Shown here: positions 1 through 6,676 of the stretch, piece by piece | How positions within the stretch are numbered: the stretch's first letter is position 1 | Layout: the number at the start of each line of letters is the position of its first letter | NCBI GenBank assembly: GCA_035499415.1 | Contig: DATJYV010000161.1 | Location: 1 to 8,708 of the forward strand | Direction: 5' to 3' | Length of the DNA: 8,708 bases | DNA from: DATJYV01 sp035499415 | GTDB lineage: Bacteria; Bacteroidota; Ignavibacteria; UBA10030 | Position numbers and translations under genes: made by a program | The notes under the pieces: generated by a model | The model's input: the letters and a program-made list of their open reading frames with translations, nothing else | The model's database searches: none | Told to the model about the DNA's origin: nothing

Positions 1-2
1 GG

Positions 3-809
3 CTGATCGGCCGGCATCACGTTGATGCCATTGTCAACTTCGCCGCGGAATCGCATGTCGACCGGAGCATCCTGGGAGCGTCGGAATTCATCCGGACGAA
101 CATCACCGGCACACATTGTCTCCTCGAAGCGGCGATGGAGCAGGGCGTCAGGCGCTTCCTTCAGGTGTCGACCGACGAAGTGTACGGGTCGCTCGGACCG
201 CAAGGGAGATTCACGGAATCGACGGCGCTTCATCCGAACAGCCCCTATTCCGCCAGCAAGGCCTCGGCCGACCTCCTCGCTCTTGCGTATTACCGCACGT
301 TTGGGTTCCCGGTCGTCGTCAGCCGCTGTTCCAACAACTATGGACCGTATCAGTTTCCCGAGAAGCTCATTCCGCTGATGGTCGTCAACGCGCTGAGCGG
401 CAGGAAGCTTCCGGTCTACGGGGACGGCAAGAATGTCCGCGATTGGCTCCACGTGCTGGACCACTGCTCGGCCCTCGACGTGATACTGCGCAAAGGACGG
501 CCGGGCGATGTCTACAACATCGGCGGGAGCAACGAGCGGGAAAATATCGACCTCGTGAAACGGATCCTGCGCATCCTGGGTAAACCCGACTCGCTGATCT
601 CCTTCGTGAAGGACAGGCAAGGCCACGACCGACGGTACGCAATCGATTCGGGCAAGCTCCAGACGGAACTGGAATGGAGACCGGAACGACCGTTCGAAGC
701 GGGCCTTGAAGAGACTGTCGAGTGGTATGCGAAGAATCAGGATTGGTGGAAGAGGGTGATGAACGGAGAGTACGTCGAGTACTATAAAAGGGCGTATGAG
801 GAGAGATGA
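3..809 (+). CDS. rmlB: dTDP-glucose 4,6-dehydratase, 3' part (5' end outside window)
   Basis: Converts dTDP-glucose to dTDP-4-keto-6-deoxyglucose, the branch point to dTDP-rhamnose and other deoxy or amino sugars; a cytosolic, NAD-dependent short-chain dehydrogenase/reductase. The reading frame is open from base 3, so the gene enters from the left; the first in-frame ATG (135) is internal, because family sequence lies upstream of it. Visible motifs are NFAAESHVDRS near the start, the catalytic Thr-Asp-Glu triplet in STDEVYG (codons 171-179), the Tyr-x-x-x-Lys pair in YSASK (Tyr codon 246-248), NNYGPYQFPEKLIPL, and YGDGKNVRDWLHV, all diagnostic of RmlB rather than UDP-glucose epimerases. About 268 codons are present. 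The family is usually around 320-350 residues, so the N-terminal Rossmann glycine motif is missing only because of the window edge. The C-terminus (WWKRVMNGEY) is typical and complete. An RmlB-like paralogue acting on another dTDP-hexose is possible but less likely. Confidence 0.95.
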   Translation: MIGRHHVDAIVNFAAESHVDRSILGASEFIRTNITGTHCLLEAAMEQGVRRFLQVSTDEVYGSLGPQGRFTESTALHPNSPYSASKASADLLALAYYRTFGFPVVVSRCSNNYGPYQFPEKLIPLMVVNALSGRKLPVYGDGKNVRDWLHVLDHCSALDVILRKGRPGDVYNIGGSNERENIDLVKRILRILGKPDSLISFVKDRQGHDRRYAIDSGKLQTELEWRPERPFEAGLEETVEWYAKNQDWWKRVMNGEYVEYYKRAYEER

Positions 810-817
810 GGCGAGCC

Positions 818-894
818 GTCAGCGGTCAGATGTTGAAACGTGACACTTCACCTTGATCCTTTACCCCCAATCCTCAATACGTAACACTCTTAAC
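818..894. repeat. degenerate 7-bp tandem repeat filling the rmlB-wecB gap
   Basis: Read in steps of seven from 818, the gap splits into about eleven related units. The left part has units such as GTCAGCG and GTCAGAT. The middle has TTGATCC (853-859) and CCAATCC (867-873). The right has TCAATAC, GTAACAC and TCTTAAC. On the other strand the left part reads as repeated CTGACNN. The units drift along the array rather than being identical. The period is seen directly in the sequence; that this is a dispersed genomic repeat family is inference, by analogy with the short tandem heptanucleotide repeats known from cyanobacteria. No terminator hairpin or convincing promoter is visible in the 810-911 gap. 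Confidence 0.55.
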
Positions 895-911
895 GAGCAA
901 TAATTCGATTC

Positions 912-2006
912 TTGAAGAAAATAATCTCCGTCGCCGGCGCCCGACCAAACTTCATGAAGATCGCCCCGTTGAACCGCGCGCTCAAGAAGTACAGCGGCTC
1001 GATCCAAAATCGGATCGTGCATACCGGCCAGCATTACGATGATTCGATGTCGAAAGTCTTCTTCGACGACCTCGAGCTTCCCAAGCCGGACGTCTACCTC
1101 GGCGTTGGTTCGGGGTCGCATGCCCAGCAAACGGCGAAGGTGATGGTGGAGTTTGAAAAGGTGGTCGAGAAGGATCGGCCCGACCTCGTCGTGGTCGTGG
1201 GAGATGTCAACTCGACGGTCGCGTGCAGTCTCGTCAGCGCAAAAGCGCAGATCCCCGTCGCGCACGTCGAAGCGGGCCTCCGCAGTTTCGACCGTACAAT
1301 GCCGGAAGAAATAAATCGAATCGTGACCGATTCCCTTTCGGATTTGCTCTTTGTTTCCGAGAAAAGTGGACTGACGAATCTTCGGCACGAGGGAATCGAT
1401 GAGAAGCGGATTTCATTCGTCGGAAACATCATGATCGATTCGCTTGTGATATATCGCGACAAAGCAAAGCGCTCACGAGTCCTCAACTCCTTGGTCCTTG
1501 ATCCTCAATCCTTCGCTCTGGTAACACTCCATCGGCCCAGCAACGTCGACCGGGCCGAGAATCTTTCCCGAATCCTTGAATCGTTCCGTGAAATTGCAGA
1601 CAAGATGGATATCGTCTTTCCGATTCATCCGCGCACGCGCAAAGCGTTGCAGTCGTTCGGACTTCAGAAGAAAGCGGAGTCGATCAAACAGCTCAAGCTC
1701 ATCGACCCGGTGGGATACATCGACTTTCTCGCTCTCATGGAGAATGCAAAATTGATCATCACCGATTCGGGAGGGATTCAGGAAGAGACGACGTATCTCG
1801 GCATTCCGTGCCTGACGATGCGAAAGAATACCGAACGACCATCGACGGTCGAGGTTGGTACGAACCAATTGTGCGGCGAAGATTTTGACCGTCTGATGGA
1901 AAAGGTAAATGAAATCCTTGCCGGGAAACAGAAACGGGGGACCATACCGGAATTATGGGATGGGAAGACGGCAGAACGAATAGCCGAAATTCTCTCGAAG
2001 CATTAA
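912..2006 (+). CDS. wecB: UDP-N-acetylglucosamine 2-epimerase (non-hydrolysing)
   Basis: Interconverts UDP-GlcNAc and UDP-ManNAc in the cytosol, supplying ManNAc or, after oxidation, ManNAcA for the polysaccharide. At 364 residues it has normal family length. Motifs in order are GARPNFMKIAPL (9-20), TGQHYD (38-43), GDVNST with Asp98, HVEAGLRS with Glu120, MPEEINR with Glu132, LVTLHRPSN with His207, HPRT, and the UDP-sugar binding stretch TDSGGIQEE (284-292) followed by TERPSTVEVGTN. Asp98, Glu120, Glu132 and His207 align with the catalytic Asp95, Glu117, Glu131 and His213 of E. coli WecB. The start is TTG at 912: the N-terminal beta strand begins there, an in-frame stop lies at 891-893, and no in-frame ATG lies between. 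No strong Shine-Dalgarno is visible, so translation may be modest. The stop lies two bases before the next gene. No ManNAc dehydrogenase (wecC) is in this window. Confidence 0.95.
   Translation: MKKIISVAGARPNFMKIAPLNRALKKYSGSIQNRIVHTGQHYDDSMSKVFFDDLELPKPDVYLGVGSGSHAQQTAKVMVEFEKVVEKDRPDLVVVVGDVNSTVACSLVSAKAQIPVAHVEAGLRSFDRTMPEEINRIVTDSLSDLLFVSEKSGLTNLRHEGIDEKRISFVGNIMIDSLVIYRDKAKRSRVLNSLVLDPQSFALVTLHRPSNVDRAENLSRILESFREIADKMDIVFPIHPRTRKALQSFGLQKKAESIKQLKLIDPVGYIDFLALMENAKLIITDSGGIQEETTYLGIPCLTMRKNTERPSTVEVGTNQLCGEDFDRLMEKVNEILAGKQKRGTIPELWDGKTAERIAEILSKH
1483..1518. repeat. heptad-like run inside wecB, resembling the intergenic repeat
   Basis: Within the wecB coding sequence the units TTGGTCC (1491-1497), TTGATCC (1498-1504) and TCAATCC (1505-1511) follow each other exactly. 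They are flanked by an eight-base relative on the left and a more diverged unit on the right. Two exact matches to the rmlB-wecB gap are present: CCTTGATCCT (851-860 and 1496-1505) and ATCCTCAAT (870-878 and 1501-1509). It encodes roughly residues 191-202 (NSLVLDPQSF), just before the conserved LVTLHRP strand. The protein is not obviously longer here than in family members, so chance or codon choice is a real alternative. Confidence 0.35.
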
Positions 2007-2008
2007 TT

Positions 2009-3706
2009 ATGGAAGACACGACGAAGATCCGGCGGCTTGTCTGTATTCTATCGCTTTCTCTCTCGACCGCGACGATTGCGGGGAGCCAAGAGCGGTCTCG
2101 TACGGATGAACCGACGACGCTCGAGTCGCTCGTCCAGCAGGGACGGACGACAGAGTCCCAGCGGATGCCGTCGTCCCTTGCGCCGCTGGACGCGCCGCTC
2201 AATCCGGACATCTACATCGTAGGGCCCGGAGACGTATTTTCGGTCAACACGTGGGCGAGTGCTCCGATGAACTTCATTCTCTCGGTAACGCCGGAGGGAA
2301 CGCTGGTCGTTCCGACGGTAGGCGAGTTGCACGTTGCAGATTCAACGCTCTCGGGAGCCAAGAAAAAAATCATCTCCGCTCTCCGGTCCAAGTACACCGC
2401 GGGCGATGTTTCGGTAACGCTCGTATCGTCGCGCCTGGTCTCTGTCCGGGTGACGGGCGAGGTGAGCATGCCCGGGCGTGTTGTCCTCTACGCCTCGGAC
2501 AGGGTCGACAAGGCCATTCTTATCGCGAACGGAGAAATTGACAAGGATGGATTGCGCGTTCAGCCGCGGACGGCGGAGGAAATGGAACGCTACGATGCGG
2601 CGCTGCGGGCTCGAAAAGCGATGTCTCAGCGGAATATTGTATTGAAGCGCAGAGGGGGAGCGGCGTATCGGGTTGATCTGCCGAAGTACTACGCCACGTC
2701 GGATGACCGGTGGAACCCAAGTTTGCTTGAGGGAGATGAAATAGTCGTTCCGCAATCGGACGGTGAGCACAATTCGATCGGTGTCTTCGGAGCCGTTCTG
2801 AAACCGGGACGATTTGAACACGTCCAGGGCGAAACTCTTTCCGATGCCCTTGCACTCGCAGGAGGATTGAGCCAATGGGCGATGCGCGATACGGTCGACA
2901 TCTACAAAGGTGACAGCATCGAAATCGCCTCGATGATCGCGCGCGTGCCGCTGACGCACGGCGGGACGCTCCTCGAAGCAGGAGACCGCGTGGTTGTCCG
3001 CTCAAACCGTGAGCTGCGGGGCGTGCTTTCCGTTACCGTGAGCGGCGAGGTACGCAATCCCGGAACGTACCCGATCGACCGGGACCGTACGAGGGTGACC
3101 GACATTCTTGCCTTCGCGGGTGGAATGACCCCGAACGCCTCACCACGAACCGTCGAGATTCGGCGATCGTCGGCGGAGGGGAAGCCGGATGAACGGCAGG
3201 CGGAATTCTTCAAGCGGATGGCGGCCGTCAGTGCTCTCGAGGACACTTCGTATTTTCGGATGCAGCAGGGACTTCAAATGAGCTACGAAATTGTCTCGAT
3301 GAACCTGGAACGCTATTATTTACAGGGAGACACGTCGCAGAACGTTCTGCTGCGAGACGGTGACCAGGTTTTCATTCCATCCCGGTATCGAACCGTTTTT
3401 GTCCTCGGCGAGGTAGTCCAGCCGGGACACATTCAGTTCATTCCGGGCTCTCCCCTCTCATACTATATTTCGAAGGCGGGCGGTTATACCGATGACGCCA
3501 GGTCGAGCGATGTGAAAATTCTCAAGGCGGGAACGCTGCAGGCGCTTGATCCCCCGGAGACGACAATCGAGGAAGGAGACGAGATTTGGGTGCCGAAGGA
3601 AGTGAAGCATCCGGCGGCCTATGTTTTGAACAATGTGGCGCAGATTGCCTCCATCATCACGGGTGCATTTACCGTCGTCGTGCTGATTTTGCAGCTCAAC
3701 AAATAG
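2009..3706 (+). CDS. SLBB-domain polysaccharide export protein (Wza-like)
   Basis: Probable channel or periplasmic adaptor carrying polysaccharide to the cell surface. From the ATG at 2009 the product is 565 residues. It begins with a signal-peptide-like stretch: basic KIRR, a hydrophobic core VCILSLSLSTATIA, then SQERS. The only early Cys sits before the core, so no lipobox is apparent, unlike E. coli Wza. A poly-export domain spans about 67-140 (YIVGPGDVFSV, PEGTLVVPTVGEL). Four SLBB repeats follow, marked by VTGEVSMPG (148), VFGAVLKPG (259), VSGEVRNPG (344) and VLGEVVQPG (464), with GDEIVVP-type edges between them. The last about 28 residues form a hydrophobic helix (IASIITGAFTVVVLILQL), possibly a membrane-spanning end. 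The frame is open back to an ATG at 1955, but that start would overlap wecB by 52 nt and put 18 polar residues before the signal peptide. It is tightly coupled to wecB (2-nt gap). Wza itself is about 380 residues, so this is a larger form. Confidence 0.87.
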   Translation: MEDTTKIRRLVCILSLSLSTATIAGSQERSRTDEPTTLESLVQQGRTTESQRMPSSLAPLDAPLNPDIYIVGPGDVFSVNTWASAPMNFILSVTPEGTLVVPTVGELHVADSTLSGAKKKIISALRSKYTAGDVSVTLVSSRLVSVRVTGEVSMPGRVVLYASDRVDKAILIANGEIDKDGLRVQPRTAEEMERYDAALRARKAMSQRNIVLKRRGGAAYRVDLPKYYATSDDRWNPSLLEGDEIVVPQSDGEHNSIGVFGAVLKPGRFEHVQGETLSDALALAGGLSQWAMRDTVDIYKGDSIEIASMIARVPLTHGGTLLEAGDRVVVRSNRELRGVLSVTVSGEVRNPGTYPIDRDRTRVTDILAFAGGMTPNASPRTVEIRRSSAEGKPDERQAEFFKRMAAVSALEDTSYFRMQQGLQMSYEIVSMNLERYYLQGDTSQNVLLRDGDQVFIPSRYRTVFVLGEVVQPGHIQFIPGSPLSYYISKAGGYTDDARSSDVKILKAGTLQALDPPETTIEEGDEIWVPKEVKHPAAYVLNNVAQIASIITGAFTVVVLILQLNK

Positions 3707-3715
3707 GGGCGTGCG

Positions 3716-3796
3716 ATGAAGAATCACTGCTCCGTTCGATCTCAGGAAAGAGCCCTCACATCATCGACGTTCATTCGTAGAAACGTAGGATCTTAG
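3716..3796 (+). CDS. possible small ORF, 26 residues, function unknown
   Basis: This ATG-to-TAG frame lies almost exactly in the 93-nt spacer between the export gene and the chain-length gene, starting 9 nt after one and ending 3 nt before the next. An AGGGG Shine-Dalgarno-like stretch (3705-3709) overlaps the upstream stop and sits six bases before the ATG. The peptide (MKNHCSVRSQ, then polar and basic residues ending RRNVGS) has no hydrophobic segment and no recognised motif. It could be a short coupling ORF that carries ribosomes to the next start, or chance. A short inverted repeat (ACGTT 3767-3771, AACGT 3782-3786) lies near its end. Confidence 0.25.
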   Translation: MKNHCSVRSQERALTSSTFIRRNVGS

Positions 3797-3799
3797 TTT

Positions 3800-4996
3800 A
3801 TGGATGAAGGGAGATATACTCAAGGAACTTACAGTCCCAACGGTTCGCCGAAGGGAGATTTCTTTGATTTCCTGTCGGTCCTCACGACCTGGCGCCGGTT
3901 TATCTTCATCAACGTATCCGCGCTGACGGTCATCGCGATCGGAGTAAGTCTGATCCTTCCGAAATGGTACCGCGCGACCGCGTCGATTCTCCCGCCAAAA
4001 GAAGAGAGCGGACTCTCATTTGGAGGCGCCACGCTCGGATCCACCGGATCGTTGCTGAAGAGTCTCCCGGGGTTGTCGAAGCTTGGTGGAGGACAAGGGT
4101 CATACAATTACATCGCGATTCTTAAGAGCCGCTCGACGATGGAACGGATCGTAAAAGATTTCGATCTGATGAAGGTCTATGAAATAAGCGACAGCTCGAT
4201 GGAGAAAGCAATAAAGATGTTGGACGGTAATTCCTCTTTCGAGATTCAGACGGAGGACTATATTAACATCGACGTGGAAGACAAGGACCCGCGGCGGGCG
4301 GCGGCTATTGCGAACCGATACGTCGAAGTACTCAATGACATCAGCATTCAGCTTGCCACCCGAGAGGCTCACGACAACAGGGAATTCATCGAACGACGTC
4401 TCGACCAATGCAAGGAGGATTTGCACCGCGCGGAAGATACGCTCAAATCCTTCGAGGCGGTATCGGGAATTCTCGTAGCACCGCCGGAAAACGCTTCGGC
4501 GTACGCGTCTGTGGCGGAGCTGTACGCTTCCAGGGCGAAGAAGGAAATCGAGTACGCGATTCTCGCGCGGACGACTTCACATGACAATCCGATGCTTCAA
4601 CAACTCCGCATTGAGCTCTCTGAATTCGACCGGAAGCTCGGTGAATATCCGGAAGCCGGAATGGGAGGGATCCGATTGCTTCGCGAGGTGTCGATTCAGC
4701 AAAAAATTCTCGAATTCCTGGTTCCATTGTACGAACAAGCAAAGGTCGATGAACAGAAGGAAGTTCCCGTTTTGCTCGTACTCGACAAAGCGGTGCCTCC
4801 GGAGAAGAAGGTAAAACCGATGCGGACATTGATCGTCCTCTCCGTGTTCGCCCTTTCCACATTTCTGACCCTCATCATCGTCTTCTGGATACACGGCGTT
4901 TCGCAGCGACGCGGCACCCTGCGACCGATTGAGTTGAGGATGCAGAATCGCATCCGGCGCATCGCCAGGCTCTACCGGATTCCGGAACAGGTGTGA
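3800..4996 (+). CDS. wzz: Wzz-like polysaccharide chain-length determinant, no kinase domain
   Basis: An inner-membrane protein that sets polymer length together with the Wzy polymerase. The 398-residue product shows the family plan. A short cytosolic N-terminus (FFDFLSVLTTWRR) precedes TM1 at about 34-53, and a long periplasmic domain follows. TM2 lies at about 342-364, preceded by the proline-rich motif AVPPEKKVKPMR (331-342). The periplasmic part has a Gly/Ser-rich segment (about 71-101), a Wzz-type core (YIAILKSRSTMERIVKDF; RRAAAIANRYVEVLND) and two helical, coiled-coil-like stretches (about 185-220 and 235-280). After TM2 comes a basic tail of about 34 residues rich in Arg, with no Walker motifs and no tyrosine cluster. 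It is therefore not a fused BY-kinase of the Wzc type. The ATG at 3800 has an AGGA about nine bases upstream. It sits between the export gene and the polymerase, as expected for a Wzy-dependent locus. Confidence 0.88.
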   Translation: MDEGRYTQGTYSPNGSPKGDFFDFLSVLTTWRRFIFINVSALTVIAIGVSLILPKWYRATASILPPKEESGLSFGGATLGSTGSLLKSLPGLSKLGGGQGSYNYIAILKSRSTMERIVKDFDLMKVYEISDSSMEKAIKMLDGNSSFEIQTEDYINIDVEDKDPRRAAAIANRYVEVLNDISIQLATREAHDNREFIERRLDQCKEDLHRAEDTLKSFEAVSGILVAPPENASAYASVAELYASRAKKEIEYAILARTTSHDNPMLQQLRIELSEFDRKLGEYPEAGMGGIRLLREVSIQQKILEFLVPLYEQAKVDEQKEVPVLLVLDKAVPPEKKVKPMRTLIVLSVFALSTFLTLIIVFWIHGVSQRRGTLRPIELRMQNRIRRIARLYRIPEQV

Positions 4997-5000
4997 GATG

Positions 5001-5004
5001 GGAG
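5001..5004 (+). promoter_or_regulatory. ribosome binding site for the wzy-like gene
   Basis: GGAG (part of GGGAG, 5000-5004) lies four bases before the ATG at 5009 and just after the wzz stop (4994-4996). An ATG at 4998 is in another frame. The site supports 5009 as the start and suggests translation linked to the upstream gene. Confidence 0.5.
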
Positions 5005-5008
5005 CCGG

Positions 5009-6364
5009 ATGTCTATCTCCCTCATCCTCCTCGCGGGTTTCTGCCTCGCCCTCTCGGGTCGATTCGTCTTCCGACGCTGGTTTAATCACGTCTCCATCTA
5101 CGCCGGCGTCTGGTCGGTTGCGCTCGCGCTCTTCGAAGCCCGCCTGATCGACTACTACCGTTTGGATTCCGGAACATGGATCGTGATCATCGTGGGAAGC
5201 CTTGCGTTCGCGTTCGGCGCATTTGCCGTTGCGACATTTGATTACGCATTTCGAGATCGACTGTCCCTGCGAAGCGACCTTCTTTCCCGGCGGCCGGAAG
5301 AAACCAGAGCCGAAGAACGCGCCCTGCGGACTGCTCTCTGGATTCTCAATATTGTGACCCTTCTTGCGGGGCTCCAGCACTGGTGGGTGGTACTTCGGAA
5401 ATTCGGCAGCGTCTCCAATGTTCTCCTTTACGGTAATCTTGTGTATTCGATGCGCCTCGCAGACCAGCTCCCCGGAATGATTCCGTATTTCGACGCCCTC
5501 GGCATGACCGCCGCAGTGGTCGGCGGCGCATACATCTCCCTCGCCGGAAGATTCAAATTTGCCGGTTTTCTCCCCCTCATTCTTATCATCTTCATAGAAC
5601 TCGCCAATATGGGCAGGGCGAGAATTATCATCGGAGCCATACTTTTTGCCGCTTCGTATCTTCTCGGAAAGCGCGGTGTCGCGCCGGGCGCAGAACAAGT
5701 ACGCGAATCGAGGTGGAAGCGAATTGCGCCGATTGGAGTAGTAATTGTCATACTCGCGCTCGGCTTGGAAACGATTCGAAGCCTGCGGGGCGCGAACGAA
5801 TCCCTATCAGATGCCACAACCCAGCTTCGCAGTCTCGAAGGTGCGAGTTTTGTGACGCCGATGGTGTACATGTATTTCACCGTCGAGTTCGGTGTCCTCA
5901 ATCAGTACCTGAAACAGGGCGGGGAGAGAATACTCCCGGGCGGAAATACCTTCGCCCCCGTTTTCCGTCTGCTCGATAAGTTCGGCCTCAAGACGTATGT
6001 TCCTTACTATCAACAATTCTACAACACCCCTGTCGGAGCAAACACGGGAAGCTATTTACGGGAATTGCACGCAGACTTCGGCCTGTTGGGGATCCTTCTC
6101 GGCCCGTTCATTTTCGGTCTGCTCAGTTCCATCGCATGGTTCCGATATCGAGCGAGCAAACAGTTCCGCGACCTGACGATTCTCGCCTACATGTTCTCGG
6201 TTGTTGGAATGAGCATTTTCTACGTCGTAACGAGAGGGGGAGATTTCATCATCAGCTTCGTTTGCGCGCTGGGTGTCGGATTGTTCGTCGACCGAATGGC
6301 GTCACTCTCAAGAAGGACATTGCCAATTTCGCCGGCGAATATTTCGGGAAACCTCTCGACGTAA
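5009..6364 (+). CDS. wzy: Wzy-like O-antigen / oligosaccharide repeat-unit polymerase
   Basis: A polytopic inner-membrane protein that joins lipid-linked repeat units into the polymer on the periplasmic side. The 451-residue product is strongly hydrophobic, with about ten or more membrane segments by eye (for example 2-20, 30-45, 57-77, 107-125, 163-180, 185-200, 204-220, 239-256, 355-377, 389-408 and 411-427). A large periplasmic-type loop at about 258-355 carries YMYFTVEFGVLNQYL and then GGNTFAPVFRLLDKFG. It ends in NTGSYLRELHADFGLLGIL, a pattern typical of the O-antigen polymerase family in which a long loop with Arg residues handles the glycan. Wzy proteins diverge greatly in sequence, so the call rests on topology, the C-terminal motif and gene order. 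It starts 12 nt after the wzz stop with GGAG upstream. The repeat unit it acts on cannot be deduced. Confidence 0.82.
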   Translation: MSISLILLAGFCLALSGRFVFRRWFNHVSIYAGVWSVALALFEARLIDYYRLDSGTWIVIIVGSLAFAFGAFAVATFDYAFRDRLSLRSDLLSRRPEETRAEERALRTALWILNIVTLLAGLQHWWVVLRKFGSVSNVLLYGNLVYSMRLADQLPGMIPYFDALGMTAAVVGGAYISLAGRFKFAGFLPLILIIFIELANMGRARIIIGAILFAASYLLGKRGVAPGAEQVRESRWKRIAPIGVVIVILALGLETIRSLRGANESLSDATTQLRSLEGASFVTPMVYMYFTVEFGVLNQYLKQGGERILPGGNTFAPVFRLLDKFGLKTYVPYYQQFYNTPVGANTGSYLRELHADFGLLGILLGPFIFGLLSSIAWFRYRASKQFRDLTILAYMFSVVGMSIFYVVTRGGDFIISFVCALGVGLFVDRMASLSRRTLPISPANISGNLST

Positions 6365-6401
6365 GCATCGAATCCCGTGCGCGCGATATAACAAAGGTAT
6401 C

Positions 6402-6431
6402 CGCCCCTGCGACCTGAGGCGCCTCCGGGCG
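6402..6431 (+). other. GC-rich inverted repeat downstream of wzy
   Basis: An outer CGCCC (6402-6406) pairs with GGGCG (6427-6431). Between them lies the perfect 10-bp palindrome GAGGCGCCTC (6416-6425). It starts 38 nt past the wzy stop and could fold in the mRNA or bind a dimeric protein. No U-run follows, so it is not a standard intrinsic terminator. Chance is possible in GC-rich DNA. Confidence 0.25.
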
Positions 6432-6597
6432 ACGTTCCAAACTTGTCCAATGACCTTTGCAGAGGAACAATTCCCGGATAACCAAACGAATCGACCTTGG
6501 TACGCGACTCCCGTTTGGACGCCATGATGTGAATCAGATGCACGTGAGGGATTGTGTTGAACAATAAATCGAACCAGGTTTTTTATTAAGTCGCGCC

Positions 6598-6625
6598 TTG
6601 AATGCTTTTGATGTTCGTCTATGCT
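6598..6625 (+). promoter_or_regulatory. weak promoter-like pair upstream of wzx
   Basis: TTGAAT (6598-6603) and TATGCT (6620-6625) are separated by 16 bases. Each matches four of six bases of the sigma-70-type consensus. Transcription would start near 6632, giving a leader of about 45 nt before the ATG at 6677. The only other support is position, after a long gap and just past an AT-rich patch. If the host is a Bacteroidota member, its housekeeping sigma factor prefers a different -7/-33 pattern, which is not evident here. Confidence 0.22.
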
Positions 6626-6676
6626 GATCGAAATGAAAATCGAACAGTGCGTGCCCGGAATCGATGACTCTTCACG

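Larger units (their letters stand above)
6365..6676. other. 312-nt gap between wzy and wzx without a convincing gene
   Basis: No frame on either strand gives a product I recognise. The frames that cross it are short, mostly run into wzy antisense or out of frame, and have no strong Shine-Dalgarno. It holds a GC-rich inverted repeat (6402-6431), an AT-rich patch around 6560-6590 including a run of six T, and a weak promoter-like pair (6598-6625). A 6-bp inverted repeat TGTTCG/CGAACA (6612-6617, 6641-6646) lies just before wzx. It may mark a junction between two transcription units or an old recombination joint; neither is proven. Confidence 0.6.

Noticed and set aside
1565..1590. Another possible heptad-like stretch in wecB (around GAATCCTTGAATCG)
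   Set aside because: Only a partial match without consecutive in-phase units; it is explained by the coding sequence RILESF.
1955..2008. Upstream ATG giving the SLBB protein 18 extra residues
   Set aside because: It would overlap wecB by 52 nt and put polar residues ahead of an otherwise normal signal peptide; the ATG at 2009 fits better.
4577..5698. Long antisense reading frame (373 codons, - strand) across the wzz-wzy junction
   Set aside because: It lies wholly opposite two well-supported genes. Its charged, Glu/Asp/Arg/Gly-rich composition is what antisense reading of a hydrophobic membrane protein gives, and no family motif is visible.
6220..6564. 114-codon - strand frame covering the wzy end and the gap before wzx
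   Set aside because: Half of it is antisense to wzy. The remainder has no recognised motif and no convincing ribosome site, and it would run against every other gene.
6555..6590. Possible intrinsic terminator at the T run before wzx
   Set aside because: The only stem (AATAAA with TTTATT) is short and AT-only; there is no GC-rich stem directly before the T run.
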